The notes under the pieces: generated by a model
What the model was told of the DNA's origin: nothing
Databases searched by the model: none
Seen by the model: the letters and a program-made list of their open reading frames with translations, nothing else
Shown: piece after piece, positions 45,081 through 56,762 of the stretch
Layout of the letters: every line of letters starts with the position of its first letter
Numbering within the stretch: position 1 is the first letter of the stretch
Source: Lepeophtheirus salmonis
Taxonomy: Eukaryota; Arthropoda; Copepoda; Siphonostomatoida; Caligidae
Direction of reading: 5' to 3'
Length of the DNA: 64,000 nucleotides
Assembly: GCF_016086655.4 (NCBI RefSeq)
Contig: NC_052143.2
Location: forward strand, 26,675,886 to 26,739,885
Program-made: the position numbers and the translations under genes

Positions 45081-45226
45081 ATCAAAGTAATATTTAGCTA
45101 AATTAAGTTGACAAGGACAATATAACTTTACTCAAACAGAGTACCAAATAAACCAAAGTAATAGCTTGCTAAATTAAGTTGACAAGAATGATACCATATT
45201 GCCTTCAATGGAGTACCAAAATAATT
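45081..45226 (+). repeat. Two-unit tandem duplication, about 71-75 bp each
   Basis: Unit 1 starts ATCAAAGTAATATTTAGCTA then AATTAAGTTGACAAG and ends AGAGTACCAAATAA. Unit 2 starts ACCAAAGTAATAGCTTGCTA then AATTAAGTTGACAAG and ends GGAGTACCAAAATAA. The units are diverged in the middle, so the duplication is old. Confidence 0.75.
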
Positions 45227-47224
45227 AGAACAACTTTCAAATTATGTACACAGCTTCAACTCTAGTGCTAGGTTTCTCTCTGTTATTATTCGAAGTAAAT
45301 TGAAAAAAAAAATCATCTACATATATAGGAAAAACGATTAAATTTCGTTCTACTATTTAAGATGGTTGTATGTACAAAATATTACATGTTACATAGTGTT
45401 AGGCTCTGCATAGAATTACAATTTTACTCGGCAAAGAGCTTGAACATACTCCATAATCTATGTTTTTTCTTATATTTATGGTTGGCTAAATACAAATGCT
45501 AGAGTAAAAGTTGATACACACATAAACAAATATTAAATTATGTTTTGTAAATAAAAAAAGAAAGAGATTTTACAAAACTTATACTTAACAAAAAACCTTG
45601 TATTGTATATGTGAGCATGTAGTTGGATAAACAAGAAATGATGTGATGTATTGAAAAATAACATTTCCTGTTAGAGAACGAGGAAAAAGTGAAAACATCC
45701 CCCTTTCTATTCATGAACACGGATCCTGACATGTTGACGCACATACTGGAAAATGGTAGAGATAGGACAAGTCTCGGGCGCAAATCCGAAGTACGTGGAT
45801 GCCGTCAAAGTAAACTTGCATTATACTCCAACTTTACGGATTTGAAATAAGACCCGAAGGGTTTTCCGGCTCTTAAAAACATATAGTATGACTTTTACAA
45901 GTTTAAGATCCAGATTTGAACAAGCTTTAAGCACTCAAAATTTTACAGATATAAAAAAGCTTATATTGTTGCTTAATACTTAATCCCCTTTAAAAAAAAA
46001 TATATATATTATGGATGTTATGTATCCCTATTGTTTTATTTACTTTTTGTAACATGACGTAGGGAATAGTTTTAATAATAATTCATCAGTGTACGCTTTA
46101 GCGGTGATCTATTCTTGTATTTTGATCTTTTATATTGTAGTAGTAGCTAATTTCTACACCTTTAACTTTTTATTCCCTTCTAAATTTACATTTCAGTGTA
46201 TGTACCCCCGATACAGTAGTCATTATTTACAAGCCCTTTTTCGATCCATTGTTTTCCGTATTTAGTAGTTTTCAAGAAACAGCACAATCTATATGGAATG
46301 TAGAATCTCTATTTATCTTTTATAGTGCTTGCAGTGATATTGAAATAAACAGTGGCATCGCAAGGTTATCTAAATAATTCTAGTAAAAACTAATAATTAA
46401 ATTAATAGAAATACAAGGTTATACCAAAACACTTTTCCGATTGATGTTTGACTTCCACTACGCTTTTTAAAAGTGACGTCAAAGCTATTACTATTAATCA
46501 TATAATTTCTAGTATTATATGGTGTTAATATACTGTTGTTATTCTCTATGACGATAAATCTATGAGTCTTGCCCAGCAGTCTATTAACCTTTATGTTCTA
46601 ATAGTAATAACATTTGAGTAAAAATGTAAGGTTAATCCGGATCTTGTTTTATTTAGGTCTGAATTTCGGGTAAAATGCATGTAAAGTTTAAGTTTAGTTT
46701 AGGATCTGGAACGCAAAGTTTGGGTACCTGAAATTTACACAAATAATTACGTACACACATCCCAACCCACCATGATGCGAGTAAATGTGGATCTTTCGTA
46801 TCTCTAGACATTGGCTGATATCAAAATATTTTTCGATTTGATACTTGAAAAATGATTAACGTACCCGTTTCCATGAAAAGATTTCTTTTACTTTTTCACA
46901 ATAATAAAAAAAAGAAGATGAAAAGCCAGATGGCGCCGCTAAACTCGGGTATATAAACAAACTTTTAATAATTAAATAACAATAACAACCCATTATTTTT
47001 TTTGTCCTGACAATAGATTTATATACTAAGGATAAAATATTAAAAAAAAATCAAAATTAAATATTTAGAAGTAGTTTTTCAGTGACAAGATGTCTAGTTG
47101 ACTTGTGAGAGACAAATTTATTTGTATCATGAATAATTGAGTTCATCAATTTAATCCCGGTTGAGCAAGATGACTGTAGATTCATATAATATGAAATACT
47201 TGTATGTTAAAAAAAAAACGAAAA
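45227..47224. other. Unassigned AT-rich stretch
   Basis: No gene supported. CAGTGGCATCGCAAGG at 46351 faintly resembles hAT-type ends (CAGTGGCGTAACTAGG-like) but stands alone. Confidence 0.45.
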
Positions 47225-47396
47225 TGAAAAATTTGAAGAGTGTTTTAGAGGAGAGCAGCTTAACTGTCATTACGTTTCATTAAATTAGCTGAAACAGCTA
47301 TGAGATGAAGGAAATAAACACAACCCTCTTTCCGTATTTATATTCAATTCTACTTCAAGTCCAAGAGAGGACATACACTATTAAGTCCACAACATA
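47225..47396 (+). repeat. Dispersed repeat family A, copy 3
   Basis: Contains ATTTGAAGAGTGTTTTAGAG then GAGAGCAGCTTAACTGTCAT, GATGAAGGAAATAAACACAA, CAATTCTACTTCAAGTCC and CACTATTAAGTCCACAACAT, in the family order. Confidence 0.75.
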
Positions 47397-48397
47397 TTAT
47401 AATAGTTGCTCTTCCTCTTTCACGCTCTTGTAATTACTTTATACTTATTGTTATTTCTTCAAGAATAAAATTCTAAAAATTGCATCATATAAAATATCCA
47501 AATTTCTAAAAAATACTCCGATCCCTCCGCAATACAAATATTAAATTATGTTCCCGATATATCGGTTTTCGGATTTATATCTGATATATCCGCCCACATT
47601 TCTAACACATATATAAAATTCTTGGTTAAGATCTCTGCTGATTAAAATTAGTTTTACTTAATGAAAAATAACTTTTTTCGGAAATTTTTTCGTGTCTGGA
47701 GTGTATCTAAAATTCCTTCATCATTTCATATTTTATTTCTTTAAACAAATCTTATCTTATCGAAAAATGAATATATTTAGTATATCAAAATATCAAGAGT
47801 ATAGAATGTAAAATCTATAAAAAAGATACAAAAATTAGGAACGTTTTAACACAATAAGGGAGAGAGACTTTATACTTGATATTTACACTATATATATATA
47901 TAGCTTCCGATGAGGCTAATTTCCTTTGAATATACCTAGAAAAAGTGACTAGTCCAAATCTTACTCTTCTATACACTTGAGGATGGGAGTGTTAGAACAA
48001 AACACAATCAGATCTGATCATATTTCATTTTTATTATAAATATAAGTCATCTTTAGAACCGTGCTGATGTTTATTTGACTACACTTATCAAGGAGTTATC
48101 ATATTTCAAACCTAATAATGGATGATAAATTTATATTAATAAAGACAATTGAGTATTTATTATAACCTCAACTCATGCTTCCTTCAATCTAAATGGATTT
48201 TCCATTAAGGAAATTGGACATTTTATAATATGACCATAAGATACAAATTGAGAATCAAGGGACTTAATTTACTTAAGCATCTGTTCTTTTGAAGAAAAAA
48301 AAAAAAAAGATTTGTAGGGAAAAAGTCTTGAAAAAGTAACATTGCTTCAAATTAAGAGCCATTTAGAGCTTAAAAATAAGATGTACATGTAATCCGT
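47397..48397. other. Unassigned AT-rich stretch
   Basis: No gene recognised. Contains a short TA microsatellite at about 47890 and an A15 run at about 48296. Confidence 0.5.
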
Positions 48398-48830
48398 AAA
48401 GTCATTTTGTATCTAAGAAATAACAATGTAGTCATATCAATGAACTCTCACAGTCATCGAGCTTACACTTCTTAAAAAAGAAGCAAGTTATATGAAATAA
48501 AAAATAGAAGAAGTACATTATATCAAATAAAAATAAAAAATATTATTTTAAATGAGGTTTTGCAATGATCGTATGTAGTTAAAGCTCAGCCAAGTAGTAG
48601 TTCTAGAGATTAAAGTAATCTTTGGCTCATGACGTCTTACTAAAAATATACTTTTCAAGCTGTTTTTATTAATCTTTTAGTCTCAAGGAAAAAACATATT
48701 GACTAACAACATGTGATTTTCTTCATAAAAAACGGAGAGTAATAGTGTGGATTTTTTTGTGAGTTATTTTTTATATTATTAAAGCCTTTATTCTTTCTTT
48801 TTGTAGACCCCTAATAAGGCTGGGAATTGC
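48398..48830 (+). repeat. Dispersed repeat family B, copy 4 (longest)
   Basis: Starts AAGTCATTTTGTATCTAAGA then AATAACAATGTAG. It carries GAGGTTTTGCAATGATCG, GTTAAAGCTCAGCC, AAGTAATCTTTGGCTCATGA then CGTC, CAAGCTGTTTTTATT, AAAAACGGAGAGTAATAG, GTTATTTTTTATATTATTAA then AGCC, and CCCCTAATAAGGCTGG. This is the best copy from which to define the family. Confidence 0.78.
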
Positions 48831-49026
48831 TGGGTACTACTACCATTAGTTGAAATAATATGTCGCATTTTCATAACAATGCAATTTTGAGTGCTCTTTC
48901 ATCATAATTTTTTTAAATTTTAAGCCATGTAAAAACTAAATACATAGAAAATAAGTAATTTCCATAAATCGTTGAAAAGTTTTTTATAGGTACACAGACA
49001 ATAATAATACATGTTCAATTGAATTA

Positions 49027-49262
49027 GACGTGTGTAGCTAAAGCAGAGCCTGTTAGTGGTCTCTATAATAAAGTACTCTCTGGCTCATCATATGTATTTT
49101 CTCAAGCTGTTATTCTTCTTCCTTCATTCTTTCTTGAGGAGAGAACATCTAAGCTTTGAGTGGCTACGTGTGAGTGTGCTCATGAAAAATAGATAGTAAC
49201 ACTCGCAATTTAATATAGAGTGTTCGTTTGTATTATTATAGCAAAATGTATCCCTTTGTCGA
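49027..49262 (+). repeat. Dispersed repeat family B, copy 5
   Basis: GACGTGTGTAGCTAAAGCAG, AGTGGTCTCTATAATAAAGT then ACTCTCTGGCTCATCA, CAAGCTGTTATTCTTC, ATTCTTTCTTGAGGAGAGAA then CATC, GTGCTCATGAAAAATAGA and GTAACAC. It follows copy 4 by only about 200 bp in the same orientation. Confidence 0.75.
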
Positions 49263-50639
49263 TACACTTTCAAAAACTACCGCCAGTACTATAGATAGCA
49301 GGATATATGTAGTTAAAAAATATAACATACTATAAATGGTTAAATACATTTTTGGAATAAGCTTGTCAAAGCTTTGAGACCACTAATTAAATTACGTAAA
49401 TGATAAAATTTTTAATTCTTTCCTTTTTTAATCTTTTTTATATCCTTGTGGATACAAACTATTTAATGAATAGTTCAAGAGTAAATTAGTTTAACGAAAT
49501 ATACATTCGAAATACCATTTTAAATTTTGATAAAAGCTTTTTCTTTTGATTTAAAATTAATCAAATTGAAGCATGAATATATAACTGCGATTATAGATTT
49601 ATATAAAGTTATAAAAAAAGTAGGATTAATCATCTACTAAAGCAAGAAAAAAGACTCTTATGCCCACATATTGTATGTATAATGTATATTCCTAATCTCA
49701 ACATCGTATTTATCAATCCATCAACAATTATGATACTAACATTTTTTATAGAAATGTCGACACTTTGCATTTGTATGTATATATAGTAGCATTATCCAAA
49801 AAATATGAATTCTTTTTTTCTCTCTATAGCTCTCTAATAGTATCATTTGTAGAGTTTTTTTTATTATTAAGGAACGGATTTGAAATAAATCGTATTTTCT
49901 TTTTTTAATTTTGCATCAGTAAAAACTCAAAAGCCTAATAGCAATTAGTTTAATTTCTATAATATGTTCTGTCAAACTATTATTTAGAAAGTTTTATTAT
50001 TTTCCCTCAAATAGGCTTCTCTCTCTGTCGCTTTGTGTACAAACTAATAATTTTTTAATTTTAACATTTCTCTTACGTTGTTTTCAATTTCGAAATAGAA
50101 ATATAGTGTATGATGTGCAGACAGTGTAATCATGAACTATTTTGAGGTAGGAAAGTAAATTTTAATGTTTTGTATATTTTCTTTGTTGATATTTTTCTTA
50201 TATTGAAACAATTTTTATTTATACGTATGAAGCTCTAATATTGAATATAGGACATGTGAAATAAGATTTGTGTAAAATAAATATATTTACTGACTTTTAC
50301 AGTTTTTAGCGAAAAATAGTAGAATGTTGTAATGCCATGATTACAACATTTATCTTATTATGCGTTGTAAAATTTGCAATTGACCGTTTTATATATTTTG
50401 AATTCTACGTCAGAGTTAAAAAGGAAAAATAATAATAGGATCAGAAGAAGAATAAGGTGAATTAAAGTTTTTAAAACGTTACAATCAAGCTTTCATCAGA
50501 TGTTTTATTATTAGATACCGGGCCCTACAAAAGTCTTTAAGACTAAAATGAAGGAATTAAACAATTTTGTATAATTTTATGTATATTTAACATCCAAAAC
50601 AATTTTATTAATATAATTTATAATAACGATGGTATGGAT
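49263..50639. other. AT-rich stretch, no supported gene
   Basis: Nothing recognisable apart from A/T-rich runs. Confidence 0.5.
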
Positions 50640-50823
50640 AATTAATCTTGAATATAGCAATAACGACTTCCAGACAGTGGCAGAATTTGCTGCAGGTGTT
50701 TTTGATGCAGGCCTCTGAAATGGAAGCCCATAACTTATTGACTGGTCCTTGCAGTCTTAACATTAAGGTGTCAGATTCTGAAGTTCTGAAGGTTTTTTTC
50801 AACAGTAAACTCACTCTCTTTTA
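50640..50823 (-). pseudogene. Tc1/mariner transposase carboxy-terminal remnant
   Basis: The minus strand reads SESDTLMLRLQGPVNKLWAS, ISEACIKNTCSKFCHCLEVV and IA. The pattern V-x-x-x-W-x-x-ISEAYIxxxCxxFxxRLEVVI is the last helix set of Tc1-like enzymes, just before the usual GGHIE. That terminal tag is replaced by KINYPY. Only about 60 codons; the rest of the element is not visible. Supported by pattern only. Confidence 0.5.
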
Positions 50824-51480
50824 AATATGACTAAAATTTTGGGAATATCTATCTCTGATGATAAAATAATGTTTAAAAATGTTAACTTAAATATTGGGAA
50901 TACGAATATATTGTGAGGTTTTTATTTTTTTATAATATCGATTTTTGTATTTTTAAAGTGGATCCAATAATAACTTTTCCTTGGGCATATTTTGATTATT
51001 TAAGCAAAACCAATAGCAATCGATCAAAGCAATATCAAGTAAATATAGTGATAGGCCTTTTAGAGCCTTCAAAGTGTACTGGACGATTTTAGGATATGCA
51101 GTATTATTTTAGAGGATGTATACTATTTATTGTGTACGTTTATACCTTGTATTTACACTTTCTTAATAGTTAATAATAAGTATCAAATAAAGATTTTTTA
51201 TTTCAATGTTTGTATGTTACATCAATTGCTATTTAACTAGTACCTAATCAATGATGAAATTGCAAGACTTTAAATTATTTTCTTTCATACATAATTACCT
51301 TGGTCACATCATACATGAAAAGATATTTTGATTTGATTGATAAATTAAATGTCGACAAAAAAATCTAAGAAAACTTGCTTATAAACGAAGCATTAGCCTA
51401 CATTTGAAATGGTTGGAATAAGGAGGAATCAGAATGTGTTGATGGGAAGGTTAACTGCATGTTGATGGGCTAAAGTCATC
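50824..51480. other. AT-rich stretch, no supported gene
   Basis: No motif or repeat match seen. Confidence 0.5.
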
Positions 51481-52010
51481 TACAATCATCATTCAAGACT
51501 CTATTAAGCTTAAAAAACCTTCTCCAAAGGAGCATGTGGTTTCCTTGGCTCGAACCAGATCTCAATCATTAAACAAAAGGAATAGGAATGATTCAAACAG
51601 CAATCCAAAATCAAATTGCAATATTGAAAAGAATATTGGCATTGGAAAAATCCTGTCGCTGAATACGATAGGGACAAGGATCGCTTATCACGCTATGCTT
51701 TAATGAAAATATTATTATCGTTTTTTCCAGATGTTATATGTCTTCAGGACATCAAAGCTAAAGTAACCTCGTTATGTAAGGCTGATGGCGCCTTCTGTCT
51801 TCTAAGACAATTTACATATTTTTTACCGCCTCAGGTTCAAATACAGGAGTTCTGTCCTTGGTTTATAAATCTCAAGGTAATCCCACAAGTATCAAATCCA
51901 ATTCAAGTGCCAGTGAGTTCCATAAAATTTAATATCCTGATGAATATGCTGATGGCCCTAATGTAAAGAGTCAATCATTCTTCCAGGCCATTATTAACAA
52001 TTGCAAAGGG
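51481..52010 (+). pseudogene. Unidentified decayed coding region, possibly LINE ORF with endonuclease
   Basis: Two adjoining frames are unusually protein-like. The first (from about 51480) reads IIQDSIKLKKPSPKEHVVSL and then ARTRSQSLNKRNRNDSNSN, a basic, serine- and asparagine-rich stretch of about 75 codons. The second (51640-51966) reads YDRDKDRLSRYALMKILLSF then FPDVICLQDIKAKVTSLCKA. FPDVICLQDIKA resembles the PDIICLQETK motif of endonuclease/exonuclease/phosphatase-fold enzymes, found in LINE endonucleases and AP endonucleases. A later frame gives SNTGVLSLVYKS, compatible with the family's SGVxxL segment. The catalytic His motifs are not found. It could be a LINE, a processed AP-endonuclease-like pseudogene, or something else. 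Confidence 0.4.
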
Positions 52011-52179
52011 TTATAATAAATAAAAATATATATCGAGAAACTTATATGTGAATTAAATTTTAGCCCCAGTGATAGTGTGTCATGGAGAAGAGGCCGATCA
52101 ACGTCACCAAATTGATTAAGCATTTGCATAAAAATGCAGCTTTAAAAATACTAAGTAAGCCTTCTATCGTTCTGAACCA

Positions 52180-52530
52180 TTGTCCCATCACAAGATGGTA
52201 GTAGTTAGTTTTGTACTCAAAACTTCTTCAAATTCCCGGAAACTCCGTTTGTGGTTGATCGATGATGAAATATGCATAAATAAAATGAAAACAAAAATAG
52301 CAAATAGTTTTAATTCTTCATTTTCTGTATTAAAAAAACGAACAATTCCTAATACTACTAGAAGCTGCACTAGTGAAAAGGGAAAATTGACGGATGAGTT
52401 TAACGATAACTTGGAACATACTTTGAACATGGATTCACTTTTTCAACGAAATATAACTTCTGAAATTTATAAATCCTTCTGGATTGCGGAAATAGTCGAG
52501 TTAGAAACGGGGGCTAGAATAAAATGAAAA
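52180..52530 (+). pseudogene. Unidentified 115-codon coding-like frame
   Basis: The frame contains LKTSSNSRKLRLWLIDDEIC, INKMKTKIANSFNSSFSVLK, SCTSEKGKLTDEFNDNLEHT and SEIYKSFWIAEIVELETGA. Composition is balanced and hydrophilic, unlike chance A/T-rich frames. I recognise no family. Position between the endonuclease-like piece and the LINE-like tail suggests it is the linker or another part of the same element, but this is inference. Confidence 0.3.
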
Positions 52531-52619
52531 TAATCCCTTTCGAAGGATTAAAAACCTTACCAACAAAAAATAATTACACAGCCTCAGTAATGAAGAGAAT
52601 AGAGTATAAGGGGTAAAAC

Positions 52620-52840
52620 TTTAATAAAACATGAGGACTCTGCAGAGACATTTCGTAAAACCTTCAAGAAGTTAGTTGGTGGGATCAGAAGTAATTTCCT
52701 TAGAAGGAAAATAACTTCTATATTCCTAAAGCTATGTCTATATGGAATCCTTTACCAAATATTAAGGGATACCAAAGCAAGAATATAACCTGTGGTTGCG
52801 GAGGATATTCGTGCTATTTTAATTTCGACGGTAGCATGCT
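52620..52840 (+). pseudogene. Possible LINE carboxy-terminal tail
   Basis: A frame reads ENNFYIPKAMSIWNPLPNIK. LINE open reading frames often end with a segment of the form F-x-x-R-x-x-x-x-WN-x-LP, as in CR1 and jockey elements. It is preceded by FRKTFKKLVGGI in another frame. This is weak support for reading 51.4-52.9 kb as one decayed LINE. Confidence 0.35.
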
Positions 52841-55800
52841 ATGAGCGTTCGAATTGGAGATCCATAGGACGATTGAGGGTGTTTGGGACTAGGCCTCGGA
52901 TATCAATCAATAGATATAATTCATCAAACACTTTGGAGAAAATTCTAAAATTTTCTAGAAAAGAGAAAAAAAAAAACGAGCTAGTTGTTAGTTTAAAAGC
53001 AAATTTGCTCTAAATGTGATATGTTTGTATTTTATTGATTTTAGATGCTTATGTTATTAGATTAGATATATGAGTATTTTATAATTGTAAGCCTTAATCT
53101 GGTAAAGAAATTTTATACTATGTTTAATTATATTTTTTTAATGCACCTTTATCAGAAAATTTTAAATAATTCTAATTTTTATAAATTACTTGCTGTCTAT
53201 ATAAAGGTTAAAAACAAAATAATATTTGTTGAGTTGTTTATTTAATAAATACTACATTTTTATTTTATAAATCCCAAAAATATGTATTAAATTATTTATT
53301 CAAAAACCAAAAGCGGGTTGATATCAACAGATTTTTTTTGCTTTAAATATAACATTGTTCAACGAATACAACATATTTTATCATTAAAATCTATACAAAA
53401 AATAATCTCTTCGTCATAATAATTCTTGGCGAAGAATGAGTCTTCATTAAAATAAGGATTATGTCCTATAACAGGGCTATAATATTTGAAAATCATATTA
53501 TGTAATTTTATGTATTTTCAAACTGTAAATTTTAATATTTTCTAAACTTTCTGAGGTATGAGTATCTTACAAATGTTTGCTTTTATTAGTTTCAAAATTG
53601 ATACACTATTGAAATATGTATATAGAGAAAAAATGACTACACTCGATAGTTGGCATAGTTACCATTAAGTATACAACACCAACCAATATAAATTACATTC
53701 TCCTTACAAAATTAGCACACAAACTTTATAATATATTATTAAACAAACAAATAGTTGCATAAAAAAAATAACAGCAGATCAATTACTTACAATAGAAACA
53801 TTATACAATTTTTTTAAACGCAATATTAGGTTTAAAACATAAGCTTGAATCACCCTTCCCCCATCAAAACAATCATATGTTTTAACAGTTTATTACTTAC
53901 ACATTATATAAATTAAATTGATCAAAGAAGTCGCATGATGCTTTATTGGACAGAATGCAATTAAATTTTGAAACACCGAGCGTAATTAATAATAAAAAAA
54001 TCTTGTAACAATTTTTTTAGCCTTCAAGGTCATAGCCATTCTTTTAAAATCAAATTGTTTCATTAACGGACGACCAAGTCATATAAAACAAAAATTAATA
54101 CACGGCACTTAATCTAATTTTTGAGTTTATTATAATATTGGGAGAAGAATAAAATGAAGAGAGAATAAAACAAAGAATTTTTGACTATTGAGCGAAATAT
54201 ATTTCTACGGTGAGCACTACAATATATTGTCTTCTTTAAACCTTATAATCTCTTTTTAAAAAAGAGTGAAAAGAGAAATGCCAGCATACAGCGAGAATAA
54301 ATCTTAAAATTTTACGGTCTTTTTTTTTGGTTTCTTTTTTGATAAATATGAAGCAAAAGAGTTCAGAATTAATTTCAATTCCTTAATATCCCCTGCAACG
54401 CCGGACAAAACTATATTCAAAACGGAAGAATTATGAGTCTAAAACTGAAAAAACACATATTTCACCCCCCTCTATCCTATCAGAACCGATAAAAAGGATG
54501 AGAAAAAGAACATATAAATAAATTAAGTAATTTATTTTCAGTAAAATATAACTTTGAAGATCCGTAGAGTTAATATTCTTCTTCGTTTTTTTTTCCTACA
54601 AGGTCTTTATTCCTCCACATTAGACGCATACGTAAAAATTAAACATAAAAAAAAGTAAAAATGAAATTTCCATTGCTATACAAAAAAACAACATTCTAGC
54701 TTACAGTTGAAGCCCTGTGAGCTAATGTTTTTTTAATGCCCATCATTTTGAAAAAAAAAAATACTAATGATAAATTATGAATCTGGAAAAGCCCACCTCT
54801 GAAGATGTAGTATTAATAAATGATTCAGTAATGATAAATTGTTTTTCATTATTAAATGAAATAGTGTTTAAATAGAGTATATGGGTAGAGCTTTAAAGGT
54901 TGTTAATACCAATGAGATCATCAATAGGCTATTTTAGTTATTTTAAATTACTAAAGATCCTACTCAGAAACATGTAATATATTGAAAAGATAAACTAACT
55001 AGTGATAGGACAATGAATTTGAATCGGAGAATCAAGTGCTTTTTCTGGAATCAGAATGGAGAAACTAAAGTTTAATTTTTGATTCTTCTATTCCAATTCT
55101 TATATATTATTATTTAAGACTTGAATAAAAAAACAAAAACAACGTGAGCTGACTACTGGGCAAATTTTCGTTGTTGAATAACATTTTCCCAATGGAAAAT
55201 TTTCCGAAGACACCTTTCAACGATGTAAAATATAGTATTGGTAATTTCAATTCAATTCAAAATCATAGTTTGATAAATGGTATAGTTCAATGTTCATATG
55301 CTATGTATATAATATATGGTATATAAGATCAGTAATGAGTATTATATTGGAGAAAAATCTTTTTTATTTATTATGTATAAACACAACAAACTAGTACGTG
55401 GTTCGAATGTAGTTCGAATCTTGACCATTGAAGTACTATAGATAAATTAAGTAATACACAAACATAACAGCAATTACAGTGAAAGAAGTTCTAATCACTT
55501 CTCCGTTATTAATTAATTATCATACGAAATGATTGATTAATCATATTGGAAAACACTCATAGATTGACGAACAAGCATAATCTCAAACAAGAACAGTGAT
55601 TTCCACTTCGTTATGGTTCATGAAGAGGTTCTTGACTCTAGTTAGACAAACACTCTGATGCACTCAAAGGTCAAGTCGTAGAAGGACACGAAGAAATGAG
55701 ACAAGTAAGCGAGGGAAACTGTACTCGTATTCTGATGTGTTTAAATAATGAATAAAAAAATAATTTTCTAAAAAAAGAACATTAATCAATTTACCTTATA

Positions 55801-56242
55801 TGACATATATCGCATATTTACAAAACTTATATATTATACATATTATTTTTTTAAATTGAATTGAAATGTACAATCACTGATATAATGATATTAAATATCA
55901 TTTTTCGGCCAAATGTCCCATATGCTCATTTGAAAAAATTTCTTTTTGAAAAATTGTCTTAGAACCGACAAAAAATTTATGAAATATTTACTTCATGATG
56001 CAAGAAATAACCATATTAATTCAAACGTAAGTCTTATAGTTTAATAAAGTAGTTTATGATCAAAAAATTGTAGAAAAGTGAGAAGAAACAAATTGAGTAT
56101 AAACTCAAGTTTAACAAACGTGCTCAAAACTCATGCAGAGCACGGATCAACTATTGTTATTTAAATGCAATAAGTTTTGTAATTGTAATACCTGTTGTCT
56201 CATATCTGGGACGTTTCTAAACGTGCATGAGCATGGTAAATA
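52841..56242. other. Unassigned AT-rich stretch
   Basis: More than 3 kb without a recognisable gene or element. One end of the 57.6-kb MITE family occurs at 54226-54270. The 55580-55740 part is less A/T-rich and has broken hydrophobic frames on the minus strand, with no family match. Tandem-like GTTCGAAT words at 55400 resemble a tRNA B box but have no A box or cloverleaf. Confidence 0.45.
54226..54270. repeat. Single-end fragment of the 57.6-kb MITE
   Basis: TCTTCTTTAAACCTTATAAT then CTCTTTTTAAAAAAGAGTG matches the right arm of 57607-57767 (TTCTTCTCTAAACCTAATGA then TCTCCTTTAAAAAAGTCTG). Confidence 0.5.
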
Positions 56243-56472
56243 GAGTTGTGCCAGTCCTTATTTAGGTCGGAAGACTGCAGTCCCGTCCTGTTCAGTCTCG
56301 GTCTCATACAATTCATCCTGTATATCGTTACTAAACATATAAAGTTTGTTCCTTAATTACATTATTCATTTATATATTTTTTAATCAGCTCAAGTAACTG
56401 ACAGTTCAAAGGACCTAGTCTTAAGGAGCGGTCCCAAAGATTGACTAGAGCAAATAAGGACTAGCACAACAC
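56243..56472. mobile_element. 230-bp TA-flanked MITE
   Basis: The left end GAGTTGTGCCAGTCCTTATT then TAGGTC and the right end, read inward, GTGTTGTGCTAGTCCTTATT then TGCTC are terminal inverted repeats of about 25 bp. Each is bordered by TA (56241-56242 and 56473-56474), the hallmark of Tc1/mariner-type transposition. The interior holds GGTC/GACC-rich words and no coding frame. It sits immediately before repeat A copy 4. Related fragments lie at 9635 and 42615. Confidence 0.88.
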
Positions 56473-56476
56473 TAAT

Positions 56477-56762
56477 GTTAACCCTTGAGAATTTGAAGGA
56501 TGTCTTGGAGGATATCAACTATAATCAAATGTGACAAGGTAGGAGGGGGAGAAGGAAATAACATAAGTAAGAATTACTCCGATGTCGATCTTAATTTCTA
56601 TTCAGAATGCAACAAAGACTTACATTTTTAACTCCATAACACATTTCCAGGTTACTCTCCGTCATTATGAGAATACACGAATGTTCAATCAGGTTTTGAA
56701 TATAATTGAATCTAGTAGGAAAAGAAGTTTACTACTCAGGAATTAAATAATAATGACAATTT
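56477..56762 (+). repeat. Dispersed repeat family A, copy 4
   Basis: Starts four bases after the MITE's right end: GAGAATTTGAAGGATGTCTT, GGAGAAGGAAATAACATAAG, AGAATTACTCCGATGTCGAT, CTTAATTTCTATTCAGAATG, ACTTACATTTTTAACTCCAT then AACACAT, and GAATTAAATAATAATGACAA. It is the only copy retaining both the 5' and 3' words of the family apart from copy 1. Confidence 0.78.

Noticed and set aside
46351..46370. CAGTGGCATCGCAAGG as a hAT end
   Set aside because: No transposase sequence, second end or target duplication nearby.
55395..55425. GTTCGAAT words like a tRNA B box
   Set aside because: No A box at the right distance and no cloverleaf could be drawn.
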